Assembly (NCBI RefSeq): GCF_000826145.2
Contig: NZ_LN651337.1
Location: 437,774 to 501,773, forward strand
Reading direction: 5' to 3'
Origin: Sporosarcina koreensis
GTDB lineage: Bacteria > Bacillota > Bacilli > Bacillales_A > Planococcaceae
Length of the DNA stretch: 64,000 nucleotides
A model generated the notes under the pieces. It was given only the letters and a program-made list of their open reading frames with translations. It ran no database searches and had not been told where the DNA came from. Positions 18,567 through 29,848 of the stretch are shown piece by piece. Position 1 is the stretch's first letter. Each line of letters starts with the position of its first letter. A program made the translations under genes and the position numbers.

Positions 18567-19271
18567 ATGAGTATACATATCAACGCTAAAAAGGGCGATG
18601 TCGCCGATACGATCCTGCTTCCCGGAGATCCCCTCCGTGCGAAGTACATCGCTGAAACATTCTTGGAAGATGTTGTCCAATACAACGAAGTCCGCAACAT
18701 GTTCGGGTTCACGGGAACATACAAAGGCAAGCGTATTTCCGTACAGGGGACAGGCATGGGTGTTCCGTCAATTTCCATCTATACGACAGAGCTGATGCAG
18801 GAATTCGGTGTGAAGAAACTTATCCGCGTCGGTACTTGCGGTGCGATCCAGAAGGACGTCAAAGTCCGCGATGTCATCCTGGCGCAAAGCGCTACGACCA
18901 ATTCGCCCATCAACCGTACGTTTTTCAACGGTGTCGACTATGCGCCGACGGCTAACTTCGACCTGCTGCTGAAAGCTTATCATGCAGGTAAAGGAAAGGG
19001 ACTCCACCTCCAGGTCGGTAACGTCTTCACAGAAGACTTTTTCTACAATGAACACGCAGAGCACGAAAAACTTGCTTCGTATGGTGTGCTGGCTGTCGAA
19101 ATGGAAACTGCCGCACTTTACACACTCGCTGCGAAACACGGCTGTGAAGCACTGTCCATCCTGACAGTGAGCGATCACATCCTGACAGGCGAGGCAACTT
19201 CATCCGAAGAACGTCAGACGACCTTCAACGAAATGATCGAAGTTGCTCTGGAAGCTGCGATCCAGGAGTAA
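18567..19271 (+). CDS. deoD: Purine-nucleoside phosphorylase, DeoD type
   Basis: A 234-residue hexameric-type purine nucleoside phosphorylase that splits ribo- and deoxyribonucleosides with phosphate. N-terminal '[20 protein letters not shown]', phosphate-site '[16 protein letters not shown]' and the substrate motif '[15 protein letters not shown]' are clear, with the catalytic Asp in 'TVSDHI'. ATG 18567 with an AAGAGGTG site is preferred to the in-frame GTG 12 nt upstream. Confidence 0.97.
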   Translation: MSIHINAKKGDVADTILLPGDPLRAKYIAETFLEDVVQYNEVRNMFGFTGTYKGKRISVQGTGMGVPSISIYTTELMQEFGVKKLIRVGTCGAIQKDVKVRDVILAQSATTNSPINRTFFNGVDYAPTANFDLLLKAYHAGKGKGLHLQVGNVFTEDFFYNEHAEHEKLASYGVLAVEMETAALYTLAAKHGCEALSILTVSDHILTGEATSSEERQTTFNEMIEVALEAAIQE

Positions 19272-19277
19272 TAGATA

Positions 19278-19311
19278 AAAGGGCCGCATGCAAATCAGCG
19301 GCCCTTTTTCG
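19278..19311 (+). terminator. deoD terminator
   Basis: AAAAGGGCCGC / GCGGCCCTTTT stem (19278-19288 with 19299-19309) and T run. Confidence 0.9.
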
Positions 19312-19349
19312 ACGGTATTGGCAATTCAACGAAGAAAGTGGGATCCCAA

Positions 19350-20846
19350 ATGGACGAAAACGAACAGCGGGAGCCGAGCCGCTCGCCGGAACCAGAGCGT
19401 ACGCCTTCTGCGAACCGCTACTTTAAGATCAAGCCGTTTTCTTTCGTCATGCTGATTTTCACGCTGGTCATCCTGACAGCGGGAATCACTTTTTTCGCGC
19501 TGACATTCGGTGAGGACAAAGTGGTGGAAGTGGTCAGTCCGCAGAAAACGGACAGGGCTGAATTCCAGAAATTGTATGACGCATATGACGAAATCAAGAA
19601 GAACTACTACGAAAATATCGACGACAATAAAGTTCTGGACGGCGCCATCAACGGGATGGTCGATTCTTTGGATGATCCGTATTCGGATTACCTCAACAAA
19701 GAGGAGACCGAGCATCTGATGGAAAACATCTCATCGAGTTTCCAGGGGATCGGTGCAGAAATCCAGGAAGCGGATGGCTACATCAAAATCGTCTCACCTA
19801 TCAAGAACTCCCCGGCTGAAAAAGAAGGATTGCTGCCGAACGACCTCATCACGGCGGTTGACGGAAAAAGCATCCAGGGTATGTCTTCTTCGGAAGCTGT
19901 CATGCTGATCCGCGGGGAAAAAGGGACGACTGTCACGCTCACCGTCAAACGCGGTGACAAGGCGGAGCCGTTCGATGTGAAAGTGACTCGTGATGATATT
20001 CCGATCGAAACCGTCTATGCGGAAATGCTCGACGGCGGAATTGCACACATCCGTATGACGACGTTCTCCGAGCATACGTATGATGAGCTGCTGAAAGCCC
20101 TTGATGAAATGGAAGCCAAAGGCATGAAAGGGCTTGTTCTTGATGTCCGCCAAAATCCGGGCGGCGTACTTGACGGAGCGCTGAAAATTTCCGACCTCTT
20201 CGTGGAGGAAGGCAAGACGCTGGTCCAGACACAGGAACGGGGCAAGAAGGCAGTCCTGTACCCTGCTTCCGGCGGCCGTAAGGTCAACGTGCCGGTTGCT
20301 CTCGTCATCGACGATGGCAGTGCATCCGCTTCCGAGATCCTTGCTGGCGCCCTGAAGGAATCGGCAGGCATTCCGCTCGTCGGAACGAAATCATTCGGGA
20401 AAGGGACTGTCCAGTCACCGACCGATATGAGAGATGGTTCCAACTTGAAGATCACGACAGCGAAATGGCTGACACCTGATGGCAACTGGATCCACAAGAA
20501 AGGGATCGAGCCGGATGTGAAGGTCGACTATCCAACTTACGCCATGCTGCCGTTCCTCGATCCTTCAGAAGAACTGAAGGCAGGGGAGGTCTCTCCGAAT
20601 ACAGAACCGGCCAAGGAAATGCTGAAAGCGGTCGGCTACGATCCCGGTGAGATCAACGGCCTGTTCGACGAAAAGACCGAAGCGGCCGTCAAGAAGCTGC
20701 AGGCTGACCTGCAGCTTGAGGAAACAGGCGTGCTGACGGGTGATACGACAATCGGCCTGATGAACAAACTGAAAGAGAAAGTGGAAAACGACGATCCTCA
20801 GCTGCTGAAGGCAAAAGAGACAGTTGAGAAGAAAATCGCAAAATAA
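19350..20846 (+). CDS. Carboxy-terminal processing protease (S41), CtpA/CtpB-like
   Basis: A 498-residue membrane-anchored serine protease. One TM helix at about residues 29-50 is followed by an N-terminal helical part, a PDZ domain (around 'IKNSPAEKEGLLPNDLITA'), the S41 core with Ser in 'DDGSASASEILAGAL' and Lys in 'SFGKGTVQSPTD', and a C-terminal peptidoglycan-binding domain ('VGYDPGEINGLFDEKTEAA'). It would cleave C-terminal tails of envelope or regulatory proteins. ATG 19350 with a GTGGG site is preferred to GTG 19338. Confidence 0.94.
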   Translation: MDENEQREPSRSPEPERTPSANRYFKIKPFSFVMLIFTLVILTAGITFFALTFGEDKVVEVVSPQKTDRAEFQKLYDAYDEIKKNYYENIDDNKVLDGAINGMVDSLDDPYSDYLNKEETEHLMENISSSFQGIGAEIQEADGYIKIVSPIKNSPAEKEGLLPNDLITAVDGKSIQGMSSSEAVMLIRGEKGTTVTLTVKRGDKAEPFDVKVTRDDIPIETVYAEMLDGGIAHIRMTTFSEHTYDELLKALDEMEAKGMKGLVLDVRQNPGGVLDGALKISDLFVEEGKTLVQTQERGKKAVLYPASGGRKVNVPVALVIDDGSASASEILAGALKESAGIPLVGTKSFGKGTVQSPTDMRDGSNLKITTAKWLTPDGNWIHKKGIEPDVKVDYPTYAMLPFLDPSEELKAGEVSPNTEPAKEMLKAVGYDPGEINGLFDEKTEAAVKKLQADLQLEETGVLTGDTTIGLMNKLKEKVENDDPQLLKAKETVEKKIAK

Positions 20847-20853
20847 TGAGCTG

Positions 20854-20892
20854 GAAAGCGTCTGATCCCTGGAGATCGGACGCTTTCTTTCA
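20854..20892 (+). terminator. ctp terminator
   Basis: GAAAGCGTCTGATC / GATCGGACGCTTTC (one wobble), T run after. Confidence 0.85.
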
Positions 20893-20910
20893 AGGAAAGG
20901 AACAGTCACG

Positions 20911-21810
20911 ATGATAGATGTCTATTTGTACAGCGGCTTTCTCGGGAGCGGGAAGACATCGCTGCTGCTTCACTCGCTCAAACAGCTCCAAGCGCAAGGG
21001 AGGAAGCCGGCTGTGCTCATGAACGAATTCGGCGACGTCCCGGTAGACTCGGATAGCGTGGCCCAATCCGGCGACGTGCCGCTGAAAGAACTGCTCGGCG
21101 GCTGTATTTGCTGTACGGGCTCAGAGAACACAGAGGCTCAGCTGCAAAGCCTGCTGACGGACTATGAGGATATCGATGTCATCCTTATCGAGACGACGGG
21201 AGCGGCCCATCCGGTGGAAGCGCTCGACGCTGTCCATTCTCCCCTGTTTGCCGATCGTCTGTCTGTCAAAGGGATCGTAACAGTAGCGGATGCGCTGCAC
21301 TGGCTGCACAGGGAAAAGCTGTCTCCGCGTATGCATGCCCTGTTCCTGGAACAGATCCGCCATGCCCATCTGATTGCGCTGAATAAGACGGATCTGGTCA
21401 GTGAATCGGAACTCGCCTCTATATCTATGGAGATTTCATCTTTAAATGAAGATGCTCCGATTGTCCAGACAGTCCAGGGAAAGCTCGATTTCGGTTTCAT
21501 CGAAAAGACGCTGGCCCGGAAGTCCGCATCTGAACGTCCGGTCATCTCAGGCAAGCACTTGCCGATTTCAACAAAGGTCATCGAGTTCCGTGAACCGGTG
21601 ACACAGGAAGCTGTCGAGCGCTGGGTACGGAGGCTGCCGGAGACAGTGTACCGCATGAAAGGCTATATACCAGTGGAAGGCGCCAAGCATCCGATGCTCT
21701 TCCAGTATGCATATGGGATGGTGAATTGGATGCCGGAATACGTCACGATGCCGGCTCGCATCGTCATGATCGGGGAAGGCATCGAGAGGCTGGAATGGGA
21801 GGCCGAATAA
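20911..21810 (+). CDS. COG0523 (CobW/P47K) GTPase, putative metallochaperone
   Basis: A 299-residue G3E GTPase: Walker A 'GFLGSGKTSL', the metal-binding CxCC motif in 'LGGCICCTG', switch/Walker B 'VILIETTGAAHP' and the base motif 'NKTD'. A CobW_C domain follows at about residues 210-298. Relatives deliver zinc, cobalt or iron to enzymes. Unlike zinc-starvation members such as ZagA, no long His-rich linker is present and no Zur-like box is evident, since the gene starts 19 nt after a terminator. Confidence 0.88.
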   Translation: MIDVYLYSGFLGSGKTSLLLHSLKQLQAQGRKPAVLMNEFGDVPVDSDSVAQSGDVPLKELLGGCICCTGSENTEAQLQSLLTDYEDIDVILIETTGAAHPVEALDAVHSPLFADRLSVKGIVTVADALHWLHREKLSPRMHALFLEQIRHAHLIALNKTDLVSESELASISMEISSLNEDAPIVQTVQGKLDFGFIEKTLARKSASERPVISGKHLPISTKVIEFREPVTQEAVERWVRRLPETVYRMKGYIPVEGAKHPMLFQYAYGMVNWMPEYVTMPARIVMIGEGIERLEWEAE

Positions 21811-21999
21811 CTTCTTCAGCGAGAATGTCAACATCCGAAACATGGCAATAACTCAGCACCTTGCCAAAGATATCCTTCTGTGCGTAAAAACATCACCTTA
21901 ACAAAGGGTTCGACCAGCCGGATTGGTCCCCAGACCGGATTCTTCCAATTTTCGCCGAATCTCTTTCGTATATGATAGTTGCGAAGGGAGGCGTACAAG

Positions 22000-22860
22000 A
22001 TGAAAAAACCGATTGCAGTCATCTTGCTGGGTTCGGCACTCGTTTTGCCGTATACCAGCCACGCAGAAGCAGCATCACTGGATTCCGTCCAGACGAAGAC
22101 AGCAGCACAAGTGATCAATTTGGAAGCGGGCCAGCAGCCTTGCTACTCTAAGGCATTCCGAAGCAATGGGCGCATCAACATAGATTCCATCAAGCTGTAT
22201 AAACTGTTCTTCGAACAATATAGAAATCAGGCCGGACAAGAGCAGACACCTGTCGCACCTGCTCCGGACAGTAAACCCGATGAACCGTCAGCTAAACCGG
22301 AACCCGCACCGACACCTGTGAAGCCGGAAACAAAGCCGCAACAGCCGGTAAAGCCGGAAGCGAATCCCGAGCAGCCGGTAAAACCCGAACAGAAACCCGA
22401 GCAGAAACCTGACACTGCTCCTTCAGTACCGACTCCTCCACAAGAAAAACCGAGTCAGCCTGAAGCTTCGACTCAAGTTTCTGCAAGCCAGATCGAACAG
22501 GCTGTATTGGACTTGACGAACGCAGAACGTCAGAAAGCCGGACTGAAACCTTTGCAGTTTGATGAAAAACTGTTGAAATCGGCCCGTCAGAAATCCGCCG
22601 ACATGGCAGCGAACCGTTACTTCTCCCATACAAGTCCAACATACGGGTCTCCGTTCGATCAGATGAAAGCGAATGGCATCACCTACCGCTCTGCAGCTGA
22701 GAACATTGCGATGGGTCAGCGGAGCGCTCAGGAAGTTGTCCAGGGCTGGATGAATTCTCCAGGCCACCGGCAGAACATCTTGACGCCAGGTTTCACCCAT
22801 ATCGGTATCGGCTACGATGCAAACGGAAACTACTGGACCCAGCAGTTCATCCAGAAGTGA
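22000..22860 (+). CDS. Secreted CAP-domain (SCP/PR-1) protein, YkwD-like
   Basis: A 286-residue exported protein. Signal peptide at residues 1-25 ('MKKPIAVILLGSALVLP', cut near AEA-AS), a short segment, a proline/lysine/glutamate linker at about residues 75-160 made of repeated 'KPE.KP' and 'QPVKPE' units, and a C-terminal CAP domain at about 160-286 with 'ANRYFSHTSPTYGSPFDQM', 'ENIAMG' and 'GWMNSPGHRQNIL'. The linker is like a wall-spanning spacer. ATG 22000 has a perfect AAGGGAGG site. The exact role is unknown; B. subtilis YkwD is the nearest relative I recognise. Confidence 0.88.
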   Translation: MKKPIAVILLGSALVLPYTSHAEAASLDSVQTKTAAQVINLEAGQQPCYSKAFRSNGRINIDSIKLYKLFFEQYRNQAGQEQTPVAPAPDSKPDEPSAKPEPAPTPVKPETKPQQPVKPEANPEQPVKPEQKPEQKPDTAPSVPTPPQEKPSQPEASTQVSASQIEQAVLDLTNAERQKAGLKPLQFDEKLLKSARQKSADMAANRYFSHTSPTYGSPFDQMKANGITYRSAAENIAMGQRSAQEVVQGWMNSPGHRQNILTPGFTHIGIGYDANGNYWTQQFIQK

Positions 22861-22863
22861 TCA

Positions 22864-22907
22864 AAAAACCGCTTCACTGCAGACATACTTGCAGTGAAGC
22901 GGTTTTT
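22864..22907. terminator. Bidirectional terminator
   Basis: Perfect 17-bp stem, AAAAACCGCTTCACTGC (22864-22880) with its complement at 22891-22907, between the convergent CAP and MATE genes. Confidence 0.95.
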
Positions 22908-24262
22908 CATTGAGCGGGCATTTCGTGTTTTCGCTGGATAAACCGCAGACGGAAACTCAGGACAACCGCACCGACGGTCAAGCCGGCGATAAGGCCGACC
23001 CAATATCCATATGGACCGAGCCCGGTGAACGAAGCTGCGACGTAGCCGACAGGCAGACCGATGACCCACAGGGAGACGAACCCCATGATGAATGTAATGT
23101 TGACGTCCTTATAACCCCGCAAGGCACCTTGGATCGGGGCCTGCACCGCATCGGACAGCTGGAACAGCGCACCGAATATGAAGAACTGGGAAGCCAGTGC
23201 CATGATTGCAGGATCGGTCGTATACAGGGATGCAATCGACGAGCGGGCGATCAGCAGGATGGCGATGGACAGCAGACTGAATGCGACAGCAAACGTGATG
23301 CCCATGTAGCTGTATCGTTTTGCATCCGCATACTGGTTCCCGCCGACCGATTGACCAACAAGAATCGTAGCGCCCATTGAAATGCTGAGCGGCATCATAT
23401 ACAGCAGGGACGTAAAATTGAGTGCGATCTGATGTGCGGAAATGATTTCAGTCGAAAATGAGCTCATAAGCAGTGTGACGACCGAAAAAATACTCGTCTC
23501 CACGAAAATGGAGAGGCCGATCGGCACCCCGATGACCAGAATCTCCTTCCAGTACAGCCACTTCGGCCGCTGCCACTGTGCAAACAGACTGAACTTGCGG
23601 AACGGCCTTCCGCCCAATGCCACCCCAAGAGCAATCCCGAAGACGATCCAGTATGTCAGACCGGATGCATACCCAGCTCCCGCACCGCCGAGCTCAGGGA
23701 AGCCGAAATTCCCATAGATCAGCAGATAATTCAGCAGGACATTGATCGGCGCGGAAATGAGGATGATGAACATCGACACCCGTGTCGATCCGAGCGCGTC
23801 AAAGAAGGACCTGAGAACGGTGTACGCAAACAGCGGCAGCAGGCCGACTGACATGCCCTGCAAGTAGCGGATAGCGATCGGTCCGACCGGATTTTCAAGT
23901 CCCATCGACCGGATGACCTTGAAGAACACGAGGGTAATCAGCAGAAAGACGACAATTGCCAGTGCAGCCGATACGTACAGCCCCTGCTGGACCGCAGGCC
24001 GGACCTCGGTATTTCTGCGGGCGCCGATATGCTGGGCGATGATCGGTGTCAGTGACATAAGTATGCCGGCAAGGCCTGTATAGACCGGCACCCAGAATGA
24101 GGAACCGATCGTCACGCCTGCCAGATGGTATGTATCGTAGCGGCCAGTCATAAGAATATCGAAGAACGTCACCATGTACAGGGCCACTTGTGTAATAAGG
24201 ATCGGTGTCACGATCTTCAGGAAACGGACCGGTTTCCGTTCCGGAAGAAGAGAAGGTTCCAT
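22907..24262 (-). CDS. MATE-family multidrug efflux transporter
   Basis: A 451-residue, 12-TM MATE protein (NorM/DinF superfamily) exporting cationic drugs in exchange for Na+ or H+. Repeated MATE blocks are seen in both halves: 'TPILITQVALYMVTFFDILM' and 'GVPIGLSIFVETSIFSV'. The start is taken at 24262, preceded by AAAGGAGGGG; the open frame continues upstream for 63 nt without a site. It is divergent from murG. Confidence 0.92.
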   Translation of the reverse strand: MEPSLLPERKPVRFLKIVTPILITQVALYMVTFFDILMTGRYDTYHLAGVTIGSSFWVPVYTGLAGILMSLTPIIAQHIGARRNTEVRPAVQQGLYVSAALAIVVFLLITLVFFKVIRSMGLENPVGPIAIRYLQGMSVGLLPLFAYTVLRSFFDALGSTRVSMFIILISAPINVLLNYLLIYGNFGFPELGGAGAGYASGLTYWIVFGIALGVALGGRPFRKFSLFAQWQRPKWLYWKEILVIGVPIGLSIFVETSIFSVVTLLMSSFSTEIISAHQIALNFTSLLYMMPLSISMGATILVGQSVGGNQYADAKRYSYMGITFAVAFSLLSIAILLIARSSIASLYTTDPAIMALASQFFIFGALFQLSDAVQAPIQGALRGYKDVNITFIMGFVSLWVIGLPVGYVAASFTGLGPYGYWVGLIAGLTVGAVVLSFRLRFIQRKHEMPAQ

Positions 24263-24380
24263 GGGTTTCCCCTCCTTTTTCAAATTCGACTCTAATTGTA
24301 GCATGCTTTTTTGGTATACTATCAAGAGGTTAGAAGAAAAGACGTTAAGTTTTTAACGAATAGAAGAGGTGAACGGCCAC

Positions 24381-25463
24381 ATGAAACGGCCAGTAATCGT
24401 GTTAACAGGCGGAGGGACAGCAGGCCACGTCTCTGTCAACGAAGCGATCATTCCTGCATTTCTGGAGCGGGGTTATGAAATACACTATATCGGGTCCCAT
24501 GAAGGGATCGAACGTGATCTGATCGGGAAAGGTCATCCCGAAGTCATCTACCATGCAATCGACAGCGGGAAATTGCGCCGCTATTTCTCCATGAAAAACT
24601 TAACGGATCCGTTCCGTGTCGGAGCAGGGGTCCTGCAGGCATACTCCATATTGCGGAAGCTGAAGCCCGAGATCATCTTCTCGAAAGGCGGATTCGTCTC
24701 CGTGCCGGTTGTCCTGGCTGCGAAACTTGCACGCATTCCGGTTGTGGCCCACGAGTCCGATGTGTCACCGGGTCTTGCAAACAAACTCGCACTTCCATTC
24801 GCAAAACATATCTTCACTGTTTTCGAAGAGACACTTGCCTATGTGCCCGCAGACAGATCATCGTGCATCGGAGCGATCATCCGGCCCGAGCTGTTCGATG
24901 GCGATCGCAAAACAGGACTCCGCATGGCGGGATTGTCGGAAGGGAAACCCGTCCTGATTGTCATGGGCGGAAGCCAGGGATCCGCCGTCCTGAACGAAGG
25001 GATCCGCGGATGTCTGCCCGAGCTGCTCAGCCGGTTCCAGGTGATCCATCTGTGCGGAAAAGGGAACCTCGACGAGTCACTCGACAGCAGGGAAGGCTAT
25101 GTCCAATTCGAATACGTGACGGAAGGCCTGCCGCACTTGCTGGCAGCCTCCGATTACGCCTTATCCCGAGCCGGCTCCAATGCGATCTTCGAACTGCTGG
25201 CAGTCAGAATCCCGATGCTGCTCGTGCCGCTCTCCGCTGAGAAGAGCCGTGGCGATCAGATCCTGAATGCACGACACTTCAAAAAACTTGGTTATGCCCG
25301 TGTTCTGACAGAAGAAGAACTGACAGAAACCGAGCTGCTGTTGAGCCTGGATGGACTCAAGGATGACAGGCAGGCCATTCTCGCCACTATGGAAAAGACA
25401 GATTCGACAAAAACACCGGAAGAAATGGCGGATCTCATCCTCGGCTGCCGAACAGGTGCATAA
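24381..25463 (+). CDS. murG: UDP-GlcNAc:lipid I N-acetylglucosaminyltransferase
   Basis: A 360-residue GT28 glycosyltransferase that adds GlcNAc to lipid I to form lipid II on the inner membrane face. The N-terminal glycine-rich loop 'TGGGTAGHVSVNEA', 'FSKGGFVSVPVVLAA' and 'VAHESDVSPGLAN', and the C-terminal donor site 'VMGGSQGSAVLNE' and 'ALSRAGSNAIFELLA', are typical. It lies away from the mur/dcw cluster and just upstream of odhA, as in staphylococci. ATG 24381 has a GAGGTG site. Confidence 0.95.
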   Translation: MKRPVIVLTGGGTAGHVSVNEAIIPAFLERGYEIHYIGSHEGIERDLIGKGHPEVIYHAIDSGKLRRYFSMKNLTDPFRVGAGVLQAYSILRKLKPEIIFSKGGFVSVPVVLAAKLARIPVVAHESDVSPGLANKLALPFAKHIFTVFEETLAYVPADRSSCIGAIIRPELFDGDRKTGLRMAGLSEGKPVLIVMGGSQGSAVLNEGIRGCLPELLSRFQVIHLCGKGNLDESLDSREGYVQFEYVTEGLPHLLAASDYALSRAGSNAIFELLAVRIPMLLVPLSAEKSRGDQILNARHFKKLGYARVLTEEELTETELLLSLDGLKDDRQAILATMEKTDSTKTPEEMADLILGCRTGA

Positions 25464-25660
25464 TTATGCGGCAAGGAATTCCGTGTCTCATATGATCCTG
25501 CCCCTTGCAACCATAAGCCGCAGCGTGTAAACTAGTTCGCGGATAAAACATGCAGTTACTAGAACGAAACCCTTTCGATTCCCCATTCTGCATGGTAACA
25601 TGGATAAGGATATAAAAATTTGTGCAACATGCCGAAAGGCAAATGTGGAGGTAATAATTC

Positions 25661-28480
25661 ATGTCGAATCGTGTTGGTTCCGAACGTTCGCCGTATGCGG
25701 CCTTTTCCGGCCCGAACCTTGGCTACGTAATGGAAATGTACGAACGGTACAAAAACGACCCTGAGTCTGTCGATGCAGAACTTGCTGACTTCTTCAGAAG
25801 GAACGGAGCCCCGGCTGCAGCCGGAAGTCAGTCAGGCTCACCGTCGCCGGAAAGGACAGAAGGCAGTCCGGCTGATTTCGGGAAAGTCCTGTCCGCTTAC
25901 AGACTGATGGACGCTATTCGCGCATACGGACATCTCGCTGCGGATATTTATCCGCTGAACGACCGTCCGAAAGACGCAACACGCATGGAACTGTCCTCTT
26001 ATGATCTTTCCGAACGGGATCTGGAAGAGATGCCGGCATCCTTGTTCCTTCAGGATGCACCCGCTCAAGTGGAGAATGCTCTGGATGCCGTGAATTACTT
26101 GAAATCGCTCTATACAGGGAAAATCGCTGTTGAATTCGCCCATCTGATCGATGAGGATGAAAAGCAGTGGATCCAGCAGAGCATCGAATCCGGCCGGCTG
26201 GCAGTCTCACTTACTGCGGATGAGAAGAAACAGCTGCTCGACCGTCTGACAAGGATCGAAGGTTTCGAGAAATTCATCCACCGGACGTTCGTTGGGGCGA
26301 AACGTTTCTCCATAGAAGGCCTTGATACGCTTGTCGTGTTCCTCGATGAGCTCGTACGCCGTTCTGAGGAAGCGGACACGAAGAAGATGCTGATCGGCAT
26401 GGCGCACCGCGGCCGGCTGAACGTACTCACGCACATTCTGAACAAACCGTATGAAATGATGTTCGCCGAATTTGCGGGAGTCCCTTCGTCGCCATTCCTT
26501 CCGGAAGATGGCTCGGTCGAGGTGACACGCGGCTGGTTCGGAGATGTCAAGTACCATCTCGGCGCCCTTTACAAAAAAGAAGGCGGCATGGACCGTTTCC
26601 TTGCCTATAACCCGTCACACCTGGAAGTCGTCAATCCGGTCATTGCCGGTCAGACACGCGCAGCGCAGGAGAACACGGATGCTCCGGGGATTCCGGTGCA
26701 GGATACGAACGCGGCATATGCTGTCATGGTGCACGGCGATGCAGCATTCCCGGGTGAGGGGATCGTCCAGGAAACGTTCAACTTCAGCCGGGTCCGCGGT
26801 TTCCAGACAGGCGGTTCCATCCATGTTATCGCAAACAATATGATCGGCTTCACGACAGAATATTACGATTCCCGTTCGACCCATTACTCATCGGATATGG
26901 CAAAAGGTTTTGAGGTGCCGATCGTCCACGTCAATGCCGACAGTCCGGAAGACGTCATTGCTTCTGCATTGTTCGCCTTCGAATACCGCCAGAAATTCGG
27001 CAAGGACATCCTGATCGACTTGATCGGCTACCGCCGGTATGGTCATAACGAAATGGATGAACCGATGGTCACAAACCCGGTAATGTACCAGGAAGTCCAC
27101 AGCCATCCGACGGCACGCCAGCTTTACGGGGAAGCACTCGTCAATGAAGGCATCCTGACAGCGGAAGAAGTCGACAAGCTGGATGCGGATGTATTCGCTG
27201 AGATGCAGCGGGCTTACGATAAGGTGAAGGAGACATCCGCCGACAGCACACCGGGAACAAACGCGACACCGGAAGCTGTCCTCGCAGGCTATGCGCGTGA
27301 TCTCCAGACAGGCGTGGAAGAAAACCGCCTGCGCCGCATGAACGAGGAACTGCTGACCTATCCTGAAGGCTTCCATGTATTCGGCAAGCTGGACCGGATT
27401 CTCAAACGCCGCCAGGATCCGTTCAACGGCAAAGGGAAGATCGACTGGGCGCACGCTGAACAGCTCGCCTTGGGATCGATCCTGCAGGACGGCAAGCCGG
27501 TCCGGATGTCGGGCCAGGATATCCAGAGGGGGACTTTCGCTCATCGTCACCTCGTTCTCCACGACGAGAAGACAGGTGAGGAGTTCGTACCGCTCCACCA
27601 TATCAGCGGCTCGAATGCATCGTTCGTCGCCTATAACAGTCCGCTTACCGAAGCGGGCGTTGTCGGTTATGAGTTCGGCTACAATCTGGAAGAGGAAAAG
27701 ACGGTCACAATCTGGGAGGCACAGTATGGGGACTTCTCCAACATGGCGCAGGTGATGTACGACCAGTTCATCTCTTCCAGCAACGCGAAATGGGGCCAGC
27801 AGTCCGGTCTGATCATGCTGCTGCCGCATGGCTATGAAGGTCAGGGACCGGAACACTCAAGTACACGTATCGAGCGCTACCTGCAGCTCTGTGCGGAAAA
27901 CAACTGGACCGTCGCCAACATTTCAAGCGCGGCGAACTACTTCCATGTTCTTCGCAGGCAGGCGGCCATCCTGGGTGATGAAGCCGAGCGCCCGCTCGTA
28001 TTGGCGACTCCTAAATCACTTCTCCGTCATCCGCTCGTCGGAGCAGACGTGGAAGATCTCACGGAAGGTCATTTCGAGACGGTGCTTGAAGAACCGAATA
28101 CAGGGAAAAACGCGGACAGCGTGAAAAAGATCCTCCTGACCAGCGGCAAGATGGCGATCGACCTTGCTGAGAAAGTGAAAGACGGACAAGGTTACGATCA
28201 TCTGCACATCGCCCGTGTGGAGCAGCTGTATCCGTTCCCATCCGATAAACTGTCCGCGATCATCCAGCGCTACCCGAATGCGGAAGAGATCGTATGGGTT
28301 CAGGAAGAACCGAAAAACATGGGTGCCTGGTCATTCGCGCGTCCGTATTTGAACGAAATCTCACAAGGCCTGCCGGTAAACTATACCGGAAGGATCCATC
28401 GCGCAAGTCCTTCTGAAGGCAACGGCACGATGCACAAAGCCGAACAGCAGCGCATTGTCGAAGAAGCGCTGAAACAGTAA
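25661..28480 (+). CDS. odhA: 2-oxoglutarate dehydrogenase E1 component
   Basis: A 939-residue thiamine-diphosphate E1 of the TCA-cycle 2-oxoglutarate dehydrogenase complex. The N-terminal E1o motif ('[19 protein letters not shown]') is followed by the active-site block '[17 protein letters not shown]', the TPP-Mg site '[19 protein letters not shown]' and 'NMIGFTTE', and the transketolase-like C-terminal half. Start ATG has a GGAGGT site. It forms an operon with odhB 43 nt downstream. Confidence 0.97.
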   Translation: MSNRVGSERSPYAAFSGPNLGYVMEMYERYKNDPESVDAELADFFRRNGAPAAAGSQSGSPSPERTEGSPADFGKVLSAYRLMDAIRAYGHLAADIYPLNDRPKDATRMELSSYDLSERDLEEMPASLFLQDAPAQVENALDAVNYLKSLYTGKIAVEFAHLIDEDEKQWIQQSIESGRLAVSLTADEKKQLLDRLTRIEGFEKFIHRTFVGAKRFSIEGLDTLVVFLDELVRRSEEADTKKMLIGMAHRGRLNVLTHILNKPYEMMFAEFAGVPSSPFLPEDGSVEVTRGWFGDVKYHLGALYKKEGGMDRFLAYNPSHLEVVNPVIAGQTRAAQENTDAPGIPVQDTNAAYAVMVHGDAAFPGEGIVQETFNFSRVRGFQTGGSIHVIANNMIGFTTEYYDSRSTHYSSDMAKGFEVPIVHVNADSPEDVIASALFAFEYRQKFGKDILIDLIGYRRYGHNEMDEPMVTNPVMYQEVHSHPTARQLYGEALVNEGILTAEEVDKLDADVFAEMQRAYDKVKETSADSTPGTNATPEAVLAGYARDLQTGVEENRLRRMNEELLTYPEGFHVFGKLDRILKRRQDPFNGKGKIDWAHAEQLALGSILQDGKPVRMSGQDIQRGTFAHRHLVLHDEKTGEEFVPLHHISGSNASFVAYNSPLTEAGVVGYEFGYNLEEEKTVTIWEAQYGDFSNMAQVMYDQFISSSNAKWGQQSGLIMLLPHGYEGQGPEHSSTRIERYLQLCAENNWTVANISSAANYFHVLRRQAAILGDEAERPLVLATPKSLLRHPLVGADVEDLTEGHFETVLEEPNTGKNADSVKKILLTSGKMAIDLAEKVKDGQGYDHLHIARVEQLYPFPSDKLSAIIQRYPNAEEIVWVQEEPKNMGAWSFARPYLNEISQGLPVNYTGRIHRASPSEGNGTMHKAEQQRIVEEALKQ

Positions 28481-28523
28481 GCCTGAACTACTTTTTGAAC
28501 GATATTTAGAGGAGGAATTTATT

Positions 28524-29771
28524 GTGGCAGAGATCCGAGTACCTGAACTGGCAGAATCGATTACCGAAGGAACGATCGCAAAGTGGCTGAAACAGCCCGG
28601 TGACAACGTAGACAAAGGTGAATTCATCGTTGAGTTGGAGACTGACAAAGTTAACGTCGAAGTCATCTCGGAAGAAGCAGGGACCGTCCAGCAGCTGATG
28701 GCGGAAGAAGGCGACACAGTTGAAGTCGGACAAGTGATCGCAGTAGTCGGCGCCGGATCTGGTGCTCCTGCACAGCAGCCGGCGGCATCCGTCGAGCCTG
28801 CTCCGCAGCAGCCTGCACAAGTATCGGAACCGGCTGCAGCTGAACCGCCTGCAGCAGCTGAAGAGGCTGCTTCAGGAGACCGTACGATCGCAAGCCCGGC
28901 AGCACGCAAGCTCGCACGCGAAAAAGGCATCAATCTCGCAGACGTTTCACCTGTCGACCCAATGGGACGCATCCGTGTGCAGGACGTGGAAGCTCACGGG
29001 TCTGCGCCGAAATCCCAGCCGGCTCCAGCGGCTCCATCTCCTGCAAAACAGCAGGCACCTGCAGCGGACGATGGCCGGGTTGAACGCGTCAAGATGAGCC
29101 GCCGCCGCCAGACGATCGCAAAACGTCTTCTGGAAGTGAAGCAGAATACAGCGATGCTCACTACGTTCAACGAAATCGATATGACGAACGTCATGGAACT
29201 GCGAAAGCGCAAGAAAGACGAATTCTTCGATAAGAACGACGTCCGTCTCGGTTTCATGTCCTTCTTCACGAAGGCAGTCGTGGCGGCACTCAAGAAATAT
29301 CCGAACGTCAACTCCGAGCTTGACGGAGATGAGCTCCTCATGAAGAACTATTACGATATCGGTATTGCCGTGTCTACGGAAGGCGGCCTCGTCGTTCCGA
29401 ACGTCGTGGATGCTGACCGCAAGAACTTTGCAGAGATCGAAGCGACGATCGGTGAACTTGCAAAGAAAGCACGCGACAACAAGCTGACACTTGCAGACAT
29501 GTCAGGCGGATCGTTCACAATCACGAACGGAGGCGTCTTCGGTTCCCTGCTGTCGACACCTATCTTGAACGGCACACAAGTCGGCATTCTCGGCATGCAT
29601 ACGATCCAGAAGCGTCCGGTCGCTGTCGGCAACAACGTTGAGATCCGTCCGATGATGTATGTCGCCCTTTCGTATGACCACCGTGTCATCGATGGCAAAG
29701 ATTCTGTCGGCTTCCTGAAGATGGTCAAGGAACTGATCGAGAATCCGGAAGACCTCCTTCTCGGTTCATAA
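28524..29771 (+). CDS. odhB: Dihydrolipoyllysine-residue succinyltransferase (E2)
   Basis: A 415-residue E2 of the same complex. N-terminal lipoyl domain with the modified lysine in '[11 protein letters not shown]', an Ala/Pro/Glu/Gln-rich flexible linker at about residues 78-115, an E3-binding domain ('[19 protein letters not shown]'), a second linker, and a catalytic domain ending in '[15 protein letters not shown]' with the HRxxDG active site. It starts with GTG behind a GAGGAGG site. The E3 gene is elsewhere. Confidence 0.97.
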   Translation: MAEIRVPELAESITEGTIAKWLKQPGDNVDKGEFIVELETDKVNVEVISEEAGTVQQLMAEEGDTVEVGQVIAVVGAGSGAPAQQPAASVEPAPQQPAQVSEPAAAEPPAAAEEAASGDRTIASPAARKLAREKGINLADVSPVDPMGRIRVQDVEAHGSAPKSQPAPAAPSPAKQQAPAADDGRVERVKMSRRRQTIAKRLLEVKQNTAMLTTFNEIDMTNVMELRKRKKDEFFDKNDVRLGFMSFFTKAVVAALKKYPNVNSELDGDELLMKNYYDIGIAVSTEGGLVVPNVVDADRKNFAEIEATIGELAKKARDNKLTLADMSGGSFTITNGGVFGSLLSTPILNGTQVGILGMHTIQKRPVAVGNNVEIRPMMYVALSYDHRVIDGKDSVGFLKMVKELIENPEDLLLGS

Positions 29772-29848
29772 TCGGACTGCCAGCACCGCCTGCAGTTTGA
29801 TGGGCGGTGTCTTGCATCATCATTACCTACAGAAGGGCGGGAGCCGCA

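Noticed and set aside
26888..27856. 322-codon open frame antisense to odhA.
   Set aside because: Shadow of a well-conserved gene; composition is not protein-like and no start signal is seen.
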